Of a stretch of 10,090 bases of DNA, positions 1 to 7,063 are shown one piece after another; the first letter of the stretch is position 1; each line of letters starts with the position of its first letter. The notes under the pieces were generated by a model that worked only from the letters and a program-made list of their open reading frames with translations, was not told the origin of the DNA and did not search any database. The stretch is from Dehalococcoidales bacterium (GTDB taxonomy: Bacteria; Chloroflexota; Dehalococcoidia; Dehalococcoidales; UBA5760). The translations under genes and the position numbers were made by a program. The stretch covers positions 1-10,090 of the forward strand of contig JAQUOC010000048.1 in the NCBI GenBank assembly GCA_028717305.1, given 5' to 3'.

Positions 1-23
1 TAATCAGCGAGGTAAATATTTGG

Positions 24-30
24 GTAGAGG
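24..30 (+). promoter_or_regulatory. Ribosome binding site setting the TTG start of aspS
   Basis: A purine-rich GTAGAGG lies 6 bases before the TTG at 37. In the aspS frame there are stops at 1-3, 13-15 and 25-27, and no ATG or GTG lies between the last stop and residue 1. TTG is therefore the only plausible start that keeps the conserved N-terminus. The match to the Shine-Dalgarno consensus is moderate. The remaining bases 1-23 show nothing I can assign. Confidence 0.6.
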
Positions 31-36
31 GCCGCT

Positions 37-1836
37 TTGTTAAAAACTCACAGCTGTGGAGAACTAAACAAGCAACATATTGGTAGTGAGGTGACCCTGG
101 CCGGTTGGGTTGACCGGCGCCGGGACCATGGCGGGCTGATATTCATCGACCTGCGTGATAGAGAGGGTATTACCCAGATAGCCTTCAATCCGGAGATAGC
201 CAGGCAATGCCATAAAGTAGCCAACGGAATGCGAAGCGAATATGTTATCCGGGTAAGGGGCAGAGTTGCTTCCCGTCCGCCCGGGACGGAAAATGCGAGA
301 CTGGCTACCGGTGAAATCGAGGTTGTCGCCGATAGTGCCGAGATACTCAATTCGTCGAAAACGCCGCCCTTCTATATCAACGAGGACATTGAGGTGGAGG
401 AGAGCCTCCGCTTAAGGTACCGTTACCTTGATATCCGCCGGACGCGGATGAAAGAAAACCTGATTCTCCGTCACAAAGTGGTGAAGTTTATCCGTGACTT
501 TCTTGACGACAGGGGCTTTATCGAGGTAGAAACACCGATCCTGATTAAGAGCACACCGGAGGGAGCCCGGGACTATTTGGTACCCAGCCGGCTCCACGCC
601 GGGAAGTTCTACGCGTTACCCCAGTCCCCCCAGCAGATGAAACAGCTGTTGATGGTAGCCGGCCTGGAGAAGTACTTTCAGATAGCCAAGTGTTTCCGTG
701 ACGAGGACACCCGTGCCGACCGCCAGCCCGAGTTCACCCAGCTCGACCTCGAGATGAGCTTCGTTGAGGAAGAGGATATCCTCAGCATGTTTGAGGAACT
801 CTTCGTCTTGATGATAGAGACGGTCCGGCCCGAGATGAGAGTGATTCAACCGTTCCCCCGCATTAGATACGCCGAGGCCATGGAACGCTACGGTACGGAC
901 AAGCCCGACCTGCGTTTCGGTCTGGAGATAGCCGATCTTACTGATATTGCCGCAGAGACCGAGTTTGCTATTTTCCGTTCGGTAGTTGCTAATGGGGGGA
1001 AGGTTAAAGGTATCACTGCCCCGGGTTGTGCCGGCTACTCGCGCAGCCAGCTTGATGAGCTGAATCAACTGGTGCGCAGTCTCGGTGCCGGCGGTGTGGT
1101 CACCATCGCACTGGGTACTCCCGGCGGCAGCCTGGATGATTTAACTCTGGATACGGTAAAGTCGGTAGCGGCGAAATTCCTTACTCTAGACCAGATTAAG
1201 CAGATAGCATCCCGTCTGGGCGCTGCTCCGGGTGACCTCTTACTGATCATCGCCGGTGATGGGGATATGGTTAGTACTGCCCTGGGCGAGCTGCGTCAGG
1301 AGATGGGGCGGCGGCTGGAACTGGCTGATCCTGATCTCCTTGCCTTTGCCTGTATTATCGATTTTCCCCTGCTGCACCGGGACAAAAAGCTGGAGCGATG
1401 GGAGGCCGAGCACCACCCGTTTACAGCACCGAGGGACGAGGATATGCCGCTGCTGGGAAGCACTCCGGAAAAGGCGAGGGGCAGGCACTATGATATTGTC
1501 TGTAACGGGTACGAGATCGGCGGCGGCAGCCTGCGGATCTACCGAAGCGAGCTGCAGAGAAAGGTGTTCCGGCTGCTGGGTTACAACGATGATGATATCA
1601 ACCAGCTTTTCGGTCATATGCTGGAGGCATTTGAATATGGCGCTCCGCCTCATGGCGGCATAGCGCTCGGCATCGACCGTCTGGTGATGCTGCTGGCAGG
1701 AGAAAAGACTATCCGTGAGGTGATCGCCTTCCCCAAGACCCAGGAGGCTCTTGACTTAACCTTCAATGCTCCCTCACCGGTCACTGAGGAGCAGCTGTCT
1801 CAATTACACCTGCGTCTGCGGGAGGAGGAAGAATGA
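37..1836 (+). CDS. aspS: Aspartyl-tRNA synthetase, bacterial type, probably non-discriminating (Asp/Asn)
   Basis: This cytoplasmic class II synthetase charges tRNA-Asp with aspartate using ATP. The 599 residues match the usual bacterial length of about 590. In order one sees an N-terminal OB-fold anticodon-binding domain (about 1-105, with GWVDRRRDHGG at 23-33), motif 1 near 163-180 (ETPILIKSTPEGARDY), motif 2 with FRDED at 220-224 and RADRQPEFTQ, the bacterial GAD insertion (about 290-420), and motif 3 GIALGIDRL at 541-549. His31 and the Gly in RPPGTEN (83) are the residues found in non-discriminating AspRS such as that of Pseudomonas aeruginosa; E. coli has Leu at the first position. That suggests it also makes Asp-tRNA-Asn for conversion by GatCAB, which is inference. 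The start is TTG. The last bases overlap tig by four (ATGA), so the two are translationally coupled. Confidence 0.97.
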   Translation: MLKTHSCGELNKQHIGSEVTLAGWVDRRRDHGGLIFIDLRDREGITQIAFNPEIARQCHKVANGMRSEYVIRVRGRVASRPPGTENARLATGEIEVVADSAEILNSSKTPPFYINEDIEVEESLRLRYRYLDIRRTRMKENLILRHKVVKFIRDFLDDRGFIEVETPILIKSTPEGARDYLVPSRLHAGKFYALPQSPQQMKQLLMVAGLEKYFQIAKCFRDEDTRADRQPEFTQLDLEMSFVEEEDILSMFEELFVLMIETVRPEMRVIQPFPRIRYAEAMERYGTDKPDLRFGLEIADLTDIAAETEFAIFRSVVANGGKVKGITAPGCAGYSRSQLDELNQLVRSLGAGGVVTIALGTPGGSLDDLTLDTVKSVAAKFLTLDQIKQIASRLGAAPGDLLLIIAGDGDMVSTALGELRQEMGRRLELADPDLLAFACIIDFPLLHRDKKLERWEAEHHPFTAPRDEDMPLLGSTPEKARGRHYDIVCNGYEIGGGSLRIYRSELQRKVFRLLGYNDDDINQLFGHMLEAFEYGAPPHGGIALGIDRLVMLLAGEKTIREVIAFPKTQEALDLTFNAPSPVTEEQLSQLHLRLREEEE

Positions 1837-3167
1837 AGGTAACCAACGAGAAGACTGAGAACAGCCAGGTGTTTCTTGACATTGAGATGGAACCGTCTGA
1901 GGTAGAAGAGTCTCTGGAAGAGGCCTATCACCGCCTGGTGAAGAAGACCGATGTTCCCGGCTTTCGCCGGGGAAAGGCGCCCAGAGCAATGCTGGAGCGC
2001 TACATCGGTAGAGAAAGCCTTCTTAAAGAGGCGATAAATGACCTTATCCCCGAGGCCTGTGAGAACGCCATCAAGGAGCAGAAAATCGAGGCCTTTGCCC
2101 GCCCCTCCGTTGAGATTACCCGGACAGACCCCCTGGCTTTTAAGGCGATCGTGCCCCTTCCGCCGGTGATTACGCTCGGCGATTATCACCAGATCAGCAT
2201 GAAGCCTGAACCGGTGAAGATAAGCGAGGACAATGTGAACGCAGTCGTTGAGCGCATACGCCATGAGCAGGCTACCTGGGAGCCGGTAGAGCGGCCTGTG
2301 GAAGAGAATGATATGGTAGTTCTGAATATTGAGAGTACTGCCGACGGGAAGCCGTTTATTAATCGAAAGGGGGTCCAGTACCAGGTCTTAATAGACCAGC
2401 CATTGCCAGTACCCGGATTCGCCGGGCAGATATCAGGAATGGTCAGGGATGAGGAAAAGGAGTTTAGTCTCCAGATTCCCCAGGACTTCCCCAAAAGCGA
2501 GCTGGCTGATAAAGAGGCCCGGTTTAAGGTACGGGTCGGCGAGGTAAAGCAGGAGAGACTCCCCGAGTTGAATGATGAATTAGCCAGGGGGGTGGATCAT
2601 ATGTTTGATACTCTGGAGAAGCTTAAGGAGCACATTTCGGATAGCTTAAGGCAGGCGGCTGAGGCAAAAGCCCGGGCCGACCTTGCGGAAAGGGTCGTTG
2701 AGGCAGCAGTCGACCAGGGCGAAGTAGAGTTCCCCCCCTTTATGGTAGAGATGGAGATCGACCAGCTTCTCGAACAGCAGTTGAGGCGCTGGCAGGCAAG
2801 CGGCCACGACCTGGACAGCTATCTGGCTGCCATTAAGAAGACCGAACAGAAGCTAAGGGAAGACCTGCGTACCCCGGCTACCAAGCGGGTTATCCGGTCG
2901 CTGGTGCTGGGTAAGATCAGCCAGGAGGAGAAGATTGAGGTTGATGACTCCGAGATAGCCGCTGAGATTGAGGATATGATCAAGGATGCCGCTCCGGAGA
3001 GACAGGATGAGCTGAGGGCATTTTTCAGTACGCCACAGTCCCGCAGGTCGATTTCAGATGTACTGATAGGGAGAAAAACGGTCAGTCGGTTGGTTGAGAT
3101 AGCTGAGGGGAAGAATGGTGCCATTAAAGTGAATATTGAAAAAGAAGCAAAGGAGAAAAAGCAATGA
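1833..3167 (+). CDS. tig: Trigger factor, ribosome-associated chaperone and peptidyl-prolyl isomerase
   Basis: Trigger factor docks at the ribosomal exit tunnel and shields emerging chains in the cytoplasm. Its 444 residues fit the family (430-450). The N-terminal ribosome-binding domain (1 to about 115) carries the signature loop GFRRGK at 43-48, which contacts ribosomal protein uL23. A central FKBP-like isomerase domain follows (about 158-240, with VPGFAGQISGM). The C-terminal helical substrate-holding domain (about 245-444) ends in a Lys/Glu-rich tail. A strong Shine-Dalgarno, GGAGGAGGA at 1821-1829, lies inside the aspS tail, and the ATG shares four bases with the aspS stop. The stop in turn overlaps the clpP ATG by four bases. 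The tig-clpP pairing is common in bacteria and links folding with degradation. Confidence 0.96.
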   Translation: MKVTNEKTENSQVFLDIEMEPSEVEESLEEAYHRLVKKTDVPGFRRGKAPRAMLERYIGRESLLKEAINDLIPEACENAIKEQKIEAFARPSVEITRTDPLAFKAIVPLPPVITLGDYHQISMKPEPVKISEDNVNAVVERIRHEQATWEPVERPVEENDMVVLNIESTADGKPFINRKGVQYQVLIDQPLPVPGFAGQISGMVRDEEKEFSLQIPQDFPKSELADKEARFKVRVGEVKQERLPELNDELARGVDHMFDTLEKLKEHISDSLRQAAEAKARADLAERVVEAAVDQGEVEFPPFMVEMEIDQLLEQQLRRWQASGHDLDSYLAAIKKTEQKLREDLRTPATKRVIRSLVLGKISQEEKIEVDDSEIAAEIEDMIKDAAPERQDELRAFFSTPQSRRSISDVLIGRKTVSRLVEIAEGKNGAIKVNIEKEAKEKKQ

Positions 3168-3787
3168 ACATCCGACCGGAGAGTGTCATTCCGATGGTGA
3201 TTGAGAGCGGGGCCAGGGGCGAACGCGCCTTTGACATCTACTCTCTTTTGTTAAAAGAGCGTATTATTATGCTGGGTACTCCGATTAATGACCAGGTGGC
3301 TAATGTCATCGTTGCCCAGCTTCTCTATTTGGAGCGGGAAGACCCCGACAAGGACATCAGCCTCTACATCCACAGCCCCGGTGGTGTCATCAGTGCCGGT
3401 TTGGCGGTTTATGATACCATGCAGCTTATCCGTCCCGATGTCTCCACTATCTGTGTCGGGCTGGCGGCAAGTATGGGAACGGTCCTCCTCTGCGCCGGGA
3501 CGAAGGGCAAGCGTTTCGCCCTGCCCAACGCCACGATACATATGCACCAGGCTTTTGGCGGTGCTCAGGGACAGGCAGCCGACATCGAAATCGCCGCCCG
3601 CGAGATTATGCGGATTCAGGACATAATTCGCGGCATTCTGGTCAAACATACCGGCCAGACGGTAGAGAAGATCACTCACGATACCGACCGTGACTTTTAC
3701 CTCAATCCGGAGCAGGCGGTAGAGTACGGCATTGTCGACGAAGTCCTTCATAAACCGGTTGAGGAGAAGGCTGGCGATAAAAAGTAG
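3164..3787 (+). CDS. clpP: ATP-dependent Clp protease proteolytic subunit
   Basis: ClpP forms the tetradecameric serine-protease barrel that works with an AAA+ unfoldase (ClpX, ClpA or ClpC). The 207 residues are the standard length. The catalytic triad is complete: Ser103 in AASMG, His128 in IHMHQAFGG, and Asp177 in DTDRD, spaced from the His exactly as in E. coli ClpP. Other hallmarks are the SPGG oxyanion segment at 71-74, the handle helix GQAADIEIAAREI, and EYGIVDEV near the C-terminus. The short N-terminus before the axial-loop region suggests little or no propeptide. The ATG overlaps the tig stop (ATGA) and has an AAAGGAG ribosome site at 3149-3155. It ends the + strand block. No clpX follows; the next gene is on the opposite strand. 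Confidence 0.98.
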   Translation: MNIRPESVIPMVIESGARGERAFDIYSLLLKERIIMLGTPINDQVANVIVAQLLYLEREDPDKDISLYIHSPGGVISAGLAVYDTMQLIRPDVSTICVGLAASMGTVLLCAGTKGKRFALPNATIHMHQAFGGAQGQAADIEIAAREIMRIQDIIRGILVKHTGQTVEKITHDTDRDFYLNPEQAVEYGIVDEVLHKPVEEKAGDKK

Positions 3788-3825
3788 CTGTCGCTCTTTT
3801 AATACGGCTTATGGTAAACCCTTCT

Positions 3826-3846
3826 GAAAATACCTGTCAGGTTTTC
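3826..3846. terminator. Weak hairpin between convergent clpP and PHP genes, possible terminator
   Basis: The 67-base gap between the two convergent genes contains an imperfect hairpin. The arm GAAAATACCT pairs with AGGTTTTC around a GTC loop, with a two-base bulge. On the + strand the second arm ends in TTTTC, and a further ATTTTT run follows at 3851-3856. On the - strand the hairpin is preceded by AAAA and followed by TATTTTC. It could end transcripts from either side. The GC core is short (ACCT/AGGT), so it may be weak or not the true terminator. I see no better candidate in 3788-3854. Confidence 0.4.
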
Positions 3847-3854
3847 CGCTATTT

Positions 3855-4505
3855 TTAGAGCTTGCTCTTCAGCCTGACCAGGACGCTGTTGATATGAACG
3901 AACGGATTGGTCCTGTGCCCGTAGACCTTACCTCTGGCAAGGGCGCCAGGGAAATCTTTACACCCGCTAAATTCTGGCATCTCGACATAGGCGTCGCCTA
4001 TCGACTGGACAGTATGGGCATCGCTGCCGGCGCTTCCTGGAATTCCGTACTTCCTGGCGAAGTTCTCTGCTCTGGCTGACGATCGGTATAGAGGCGTCCT
4101 GGAGTTAAATACTTCAATAACGTCTATCTCTCCCTGCTCCGCCAGCCTCCTGGTGATATCAGTGTTCAGTGCGGACTGCCGGAATCTATCGAACGGGTGC
4201 GGGATGGCTACCAGACCGTCTTGAGTCCTGATACGGGATATTGTCTCGGCAACCGACAGGCCGCCGGGTATACTTTCCTTGAGGAACATACCCATAATTT
4301 CACCGTGTGGGGTCAGTATCTCTTCGGCAACGATTACCGTGAAGGGGGCGATATCCTGCATCTTCAAGGCGCCTTCGATAGTATTGTGGTCGGATATGGC
4401 GATGCAGTTTACGCCGACCTCAAGGCAACGATCGATAATCTTAGCTAACGGGGTATTGCAGTCGGGCGAATACTCGGTGTGGATATGGAGGTCGGCCTTG
4501 AGCAA
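3855..4505 (-). CDS. PHP-domain protein, predicted metal-dependent phosphoesterase
   Basis: This is a compact, stand-alone PHP (polymerase and histidinol phosphatase) domain of 216 residues. The metal-binding motifs are present in order: HIHT (His7, His9) with Asp15, SDHN (Asp39, His40), AEE (60-62), the PHGE segment (His67), IPHP (His103), and GSDAH near the end (Asp162, His164). Members of this superfamily hydrolyse phosphoesters with two or three metal ions. Substrates range from histidinol phosphate to nucleotides and RNA ends, so the substrate here cannot be read from the sequence. There is no signal peptide or membrane segment. The start appears to be TTG, 2 bases after the efp stop, with a GGAGAGGG purine stretch at 4523-4516 inside the end of efp. 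A CTG at 4511 is a less likely alternative. It is the last gene of the - strand block. Confidence 0.87.
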   Translation of the reverse strand: MLKADLHIHTEYSPDCNTPLAKIIDRCLEVGVNCIAISDHNTIEGALKMQDIAPFTVIVAEEILTPHGEIMGMFLKESIPGGLSVAETISRIRTQDGLVAIPHPFDRFRQSALNTDITRRLAEQGEIDVIEVFNSRTPLYRSSARAENFARKYGIPGSAGSDAHTVQSIGDAYVEMPEFSGCKDFPGALARGKVYGHRTNPFVHINSVLVRLKSKL

Positions 4506-4507
4506 TT

Positions 4508-5065
4508 TCAGTTCACCCTCTCCAGATAGCTACCGCTACGGGTATCAACCTTGACGATATCCCCCTCGTTGACAAAAAGGGGGACCTCTATGGTAATGCC
4601 GGTCTCGAGTGTAGCCGGTTTGGTGCCGGCGGTGGCGGTGTCTCCCTTGAATCCGGGCTCGCTCTTGGTAACCTCGAGTTCAACGGTAATCGGCATCTCG
4701 ACTCCCATCAGTTCGCCCTTGTAGCTTGATATTTGCAGTGACATCCCTTCCTTCAGATAGTTGACAGCATCCCCCAGTTGGTCGCTATTCAGTGATGTCT
4801 GCTCGAAGTTCTCCTCATCCATAAAATAATACAGGTCGCCGTCGCTGTAGAGGTACTGCATCGGGCGGTACTCAAGCCGGGCGCGTACAAATTTCTCCGT
4901 GTTTTGAAAGCTCCGCTCAATAGTGTGACCGTCCCTAATATCGCGGAGCTTAACCTTAGCCAGGGCTGTCCGCTTCATTTTAATATGCTGGTATTCGATA
5001 ACCTGGTACAGTTTGTCGTCTAACTCGATCGTAACCCCTTTTCTCAGCTCACTGGAATTTAACAT
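4508..5065 (-). CDS. efp: Translation elongation factor P with an atypical tip loop
   Basis: EF-P enters the ribosome between the P and E sites and relieves stalling at consecutive prolines. The 185 residues have the usual three-domain layout: a KOW-like domain I (1 to about 65) and OB domains II and III, ending in the conserved segment TGITIEVPLFVNEGDIVKVD and a terminal SGSYLERVN. The domain I loop that normally reads KPGKG and carries the modified Lys34 in E. coli here reads HIKMKRTALAK (27-37). It is one residue shorter and lacks Pro-Gly. Lys31 aligns with the modified lysine and Arg32 follows it. Which modification, if any, acts on it is unknown. The ribosome site AGGAG (5076-5072) lies 6 bases before the ATG, inside the end of the peptidase gene, and the intergenic gap is a single base. 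Confidence 0.97.
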   Translation of the reverse strand: MLNSSELRKGVTIELDDKLYQVIEYQHIKMKRTALAKVKLRDIRDGHTIERSFQNTEKFVRARLEYRPMQYLYSDGDLYYFMDEENFEQTSLNSDQLGDAVNYLKEGMSLQISSYKGELMGVEMPITVELEVTKSEPGFKGDTATAGTKPATLETGITIEVPLFVNEGDIVKVDTRSGSYLERVN

Positions 5066-5066
5066 C

Positions 5067-6146
5067 CTAGACTCCTATCTTCTCAGCTCTTGAAATTACC
5101 CTGACCTTATTATCCTCCATTACTACCGTATCCTCAATCCTGACGCCCCCCCAGCCCGGGATGTAGATTCCGGGTTCAATAGTAAATACCATCCCGTCGG
5201 TTAGCGGCTCGGTGTTACCGTGACCGAGTCGTGGCGCCTCATGGGGCGATAGTCCTATGCCATGCCCAAGGGAGTGACCGAAAGCTTCGCCGTAACCAGC
5301 CTCTTCTATCACTATCCTCGCTATATTGTCCGCCTCCTCCCCACTCATTCCTCCCTTGATCATTGCGATTGCAGTTAACTGTGCCCCCAGGACAGTATCA
5401 TATACCTTGCGAAATGTATCGTCCCGGCCGCCGATGTAAATAGTGCGGCTGAGATCGCTGGAGTAGCCGCCGATCCTGGCCCCGAAGTCCATTACTACCG
5501 GCTCTCCGGGATTTATGATACGTGGCGAGGGGCTGATATGGGGTAGCGCTGAATTATCACCTGAACCGATAATAACATTGAAGGGGATGGGCTCGCTACC
5601 CCGCTCCCGCATAAACCTTTCTATCGCCCAGGCCAGTTCCTGCTCACTTATGCCGTTGCCGATGATACTCACAGCATAGGAAAAAGCGGCATCGCTGATT
5701 GTCGCTGCCCGGGCTATCAGCTCAATCTCCTCAGGTTCTTTGATCATCCGTAGCGACTCGATAAGCCCGTCGACAGGAACAAGCCTGAAGGGAAGAGTCT
5801 TTTTCTTTATTATATCAGATAATTCCCGGTAGTGATAAAAGGTGATGTGCCTGCTCTCAAACCCCAGCCGGCTAATGTCCGGTTCATCCACCAATTCGGG
5901 GAACCAGTTCTCCGCGGGGCCGCTTATCCGAAAGATTTGAAAGCCGGGCGACTGCCTTTGCGCCTGTTCCAGGTAGCGAAAGTCGGTGGCTAAGACCTGC
6001 TTCCTTGGTGTGATCAAGAGATAGCCGTCGGAGCCGTTAAAACCGGACAGGTAATACCTGTTCTCCGGCTGGGAGATCAAGATAGCGTCAATCTCCTGAT
6101 CGGCGAAACTCTGTACCAGCCGGTTAACCCTATCCTTCCAGCCCAT
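5067..6146 (-). CDS. M24-family Xaa-Pro aminopeptidase/dipeptidase
   Basis: This is a cytoplasmic metallopeptidase of the pita-bread fold that cleaves the bond before proline. With the start chosen here it has 359 residues, as in YpdF/YqhT-type proteins. The N-terminal creatinase-like domain (about 4-135) is followed by the M24 catalytic domain (about 140-359). All five metal ligands are visible: Asp220 (VVMDFGA), Asp231 (SSDLSRT), His295 (GHSLGHGIG), Glu324 (FTIEPG) and Glu338 (VRIEDT). A conserved His203 sits in ALPH. The reading frame is open back to 6248, but the extra 34 residues are Pro/Arg-rich, lie wholly inside xerC and match nothing in the family. The ATG at 6146 has a strong AGGAGGG upstream. 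The first 17 bases overlap the end of xerC. It sits directly before efp, as in Bacillus (yqhT-efp), a proline-related pairing. PepP versus PepQ specificity cannot be told. Confidence 0.93.
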   Translation of the reverse strand: MGWKDRVNRLVQSFADQEIDAILISQPENRYYLSGFNGSDGYLLITPRKQVLATDFRYLEQAQRQSPGFQIFRISGPAENWFPELVDEPDISRLGFESRHITFYHYRELSDIIKKKTLPFRLVPVDGLIESLRMIKEPEEIELIARAATISDAAFSYAVSIIGNGISEQELAWAIERFMRERGSEPIPFNVIIGSGDNSALPHISPSPRIINPGEPVVMDFGARIGGYSSDLSRTIYIGGRDDTFRKVYDTVLGAQLTAIAMIKGGMSGEEADNIARIVIEEAGYGEAFGHSLGHGIGLSPHEAPRLGHGNTEPLTDGMVFTIEPGIYIPGWGGVRIEDTVVMEDNKVRVISRAEKIGV

Positions 6147-7047
6147 TATCCTGCTTCCCTCCTGCCATGGGGTGGGCGGAGAGGTATACCTTTCTGGCCT
6201 GACTCTTGGTGACGTGGGTGTAGATCTGGGTCGTGGACAGGTCGGCATGCCCCAGAAGCTGCTGCACTACTCTCAAGTCTGCCCCACCGTCGAGGAGGTG
6301 AGTGGCGAAGGAATGGCGTAGCATATGGGGATGGATCCGCCTGTTTATGCCGGCAGCTGCGGAGTATTTCTCCACTATCTTCTGTACCCTCCGTTCAACC
6401 AGGCGCCTGCCGCTGCGGTTAACGAACAGGGCCGGGGTACCTTTCCTACCCAGCAGCCTGGTTCTGCCCTGGCTGATGTAGGTAAAAATAGCTGCTGCGG
6501 CCGGCTTACCCATCAGCACCACCCGCTCTCGAGAGCCTTTGCCCCGGACCCTTATTTCGTTGGTATCAAGGTTCACCTTATCAATATCCAGGTTTACCAG
6601 CTCGCTTACCCTCAAACCAGAAGCGTAGAGCAACTCCAGCAGAGCCCGGTCTCGCTGTCCCTGGGGTGTGGACAGGTCGGGAGCGTTGAGAAGTTCAAGC
6701 ACTTCTTTCTGGCTCAGGAATCCGGGCAGCCGCTTGTCCAGCTTGGGAGAAGAGGTATCGGCGACCGGGCTGGTAGCAACTATCTCTTCTCGCATCAGGT
6801 AGCGATAGAAGGAGCGGATTGCCGAGAGTTTACGGGCGATACTGACCTTGACAAAGCCCTGCTCAAGGAGGTAGGCGAGGTAGTCGCGGATGACCTGTTT
6901 ATCAACCTCGTGAAGCGAGCCGACCTTTTTTAGCTTCAGGAAGCTAAAAAAGTCCAGCAGGTCGTTGGTATAGTTACGTATGGTATATCGAGAGGCATTC
7001 CGCTCTGCCTCAAGATAGTTTACGTATCGGTTAAAGATTTGTTGCAT
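6130..7047 (-). CDS. xerC: Tyrosine recombinase of the XerC/XerD family
   Basis: Xer recombinases resolve chromosome dimers at dif sites near the terminus. The 305 residues are the usual length. The N-terminal core-binding (SAM-like) domain spans about 1-90 and the catalytic domain about 105-295. The full catalytic set is present: Arg146 (ASGLRVSEL), Lys170 (RGKGSRER), His241 and Arg244 (HPHMLRHSFATH), His267 (LLGHADLSTTQ), and the nucleophile Tyr276 (IYTHV). The C-terminal YLSAHP resembles the tail that contacts the partner subunit. The location two genes after topA favours a housekeeping Xer rather than a phage integrase. XerC versus XerD is a convention I cannot settle; it could also be a sole Xer acting alone. 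No strong ribosome site precedes the ATG, which is 16 bases after the previous stop, so coupling is likely. It contains a perfect inverted repeat at 6925-6952. Confidence 0.95.
   Translation of the reverse strand: MQQIFNRYVNYLEAERNASRYTIRNYTNDLLDFFSFLKLKKVGSLHEVDKQVIRDYLAYLLEQGFVKVSIARKLSAIRSFYRYLMREEIVATSPVADTSSPKLDKRLPGFLSQKEVLELLNAPDLSTPQGQRDRALLELLYASGLRVSELVNLDIDKVNLDTNEIRVRGKGSRERVVLMGKPAAAAIFTYISQGRTRLLGRKGTPALFVNRSGRRLVERRVQKIVEKYSAAAGINRRIHPHMLRHSFATHLLDGGADLRVVQQLLGHADLSTTQIYTHVTKSQARKVYLSAHPMAGGKQDNGLEG
6157..6163 (-). promoter_or_regulatory. Ribosome binding site fixing the start of the M24 peptidase gene
   Basis: On the - strand AGGAGGG lies 10 bases before the ATG at 6146, inside the last codons of xerC. 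It decides for the internal ATG over the upstream start at 6248, which would give a 34-residue extension overlapping xerC by 119 bases. Confidence 0.7.
6925..6952. repeat. Perfect 13-bp inverted repeat with 2-base spacer inside xerC
   Basis: CTTTTTTAGCTTC is followed by two bases and then by its exact reverse complement GAAGCTAAAAAAG. The repeat lies in codons 32-41 of xerC (DFFSFLKLKK), so it is fully coding. Transcribed, it would form a stem of up to 13 bp, less a few pairs at the tight loop. The T run comes first and the A run second on both strands, which is the wrong order for an intrinsic terminator. Confidence 0.85.
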
Positions 7048-7063
7048 TGTACCAGTCGCTTTT

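Noticed and set aside
616..1068. 150-codon - strand open frame opposite aspS
   Set aside because: It sits over conserved AspRS motifs, has no features of its own and lies in an otherwise + strand operon.
1800..2264. 154-codon - strand open frame spanning the aspS-tig junction
   Set aside because: It is antisense to two coupled genes and its product has no recognisable domain.
3251..3751. 166-codon - strand open frame opposite clpP
   Set aside because: It is a shadow of clpP, whose catalytic triad is intact in the true frame.
3857..3868. AGAGC-TT-GCTCT inverted repeat at the end of the PHP gene
   Set aside because: It is a 5-bp stem with an impossible 2-base loop inside coding sequence and has no T tract where a terminator would need one.
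6147..6248. A 34-residue N-terminal extension of the M24 peptidase starting at 6248
   Set aside because: It is Pro/Arg-rich, lies fully within xerC in another frame and has no family counterpart, while the ATG at 6146 has a strong ribosome site.
6325..6933. 202-codon + strand open frame antisense to xerC
   Set aside because: It mirrors the catalytic region of a certain xerC and the translation shows no recognisable domain.
6925..6952. The xerC inverted repeat as an intrinsic terminator
   Set aside because: The T run precedes the stem and the A run follows it on both strands, opposite to a terminator, and it lies early in an essential coding region.
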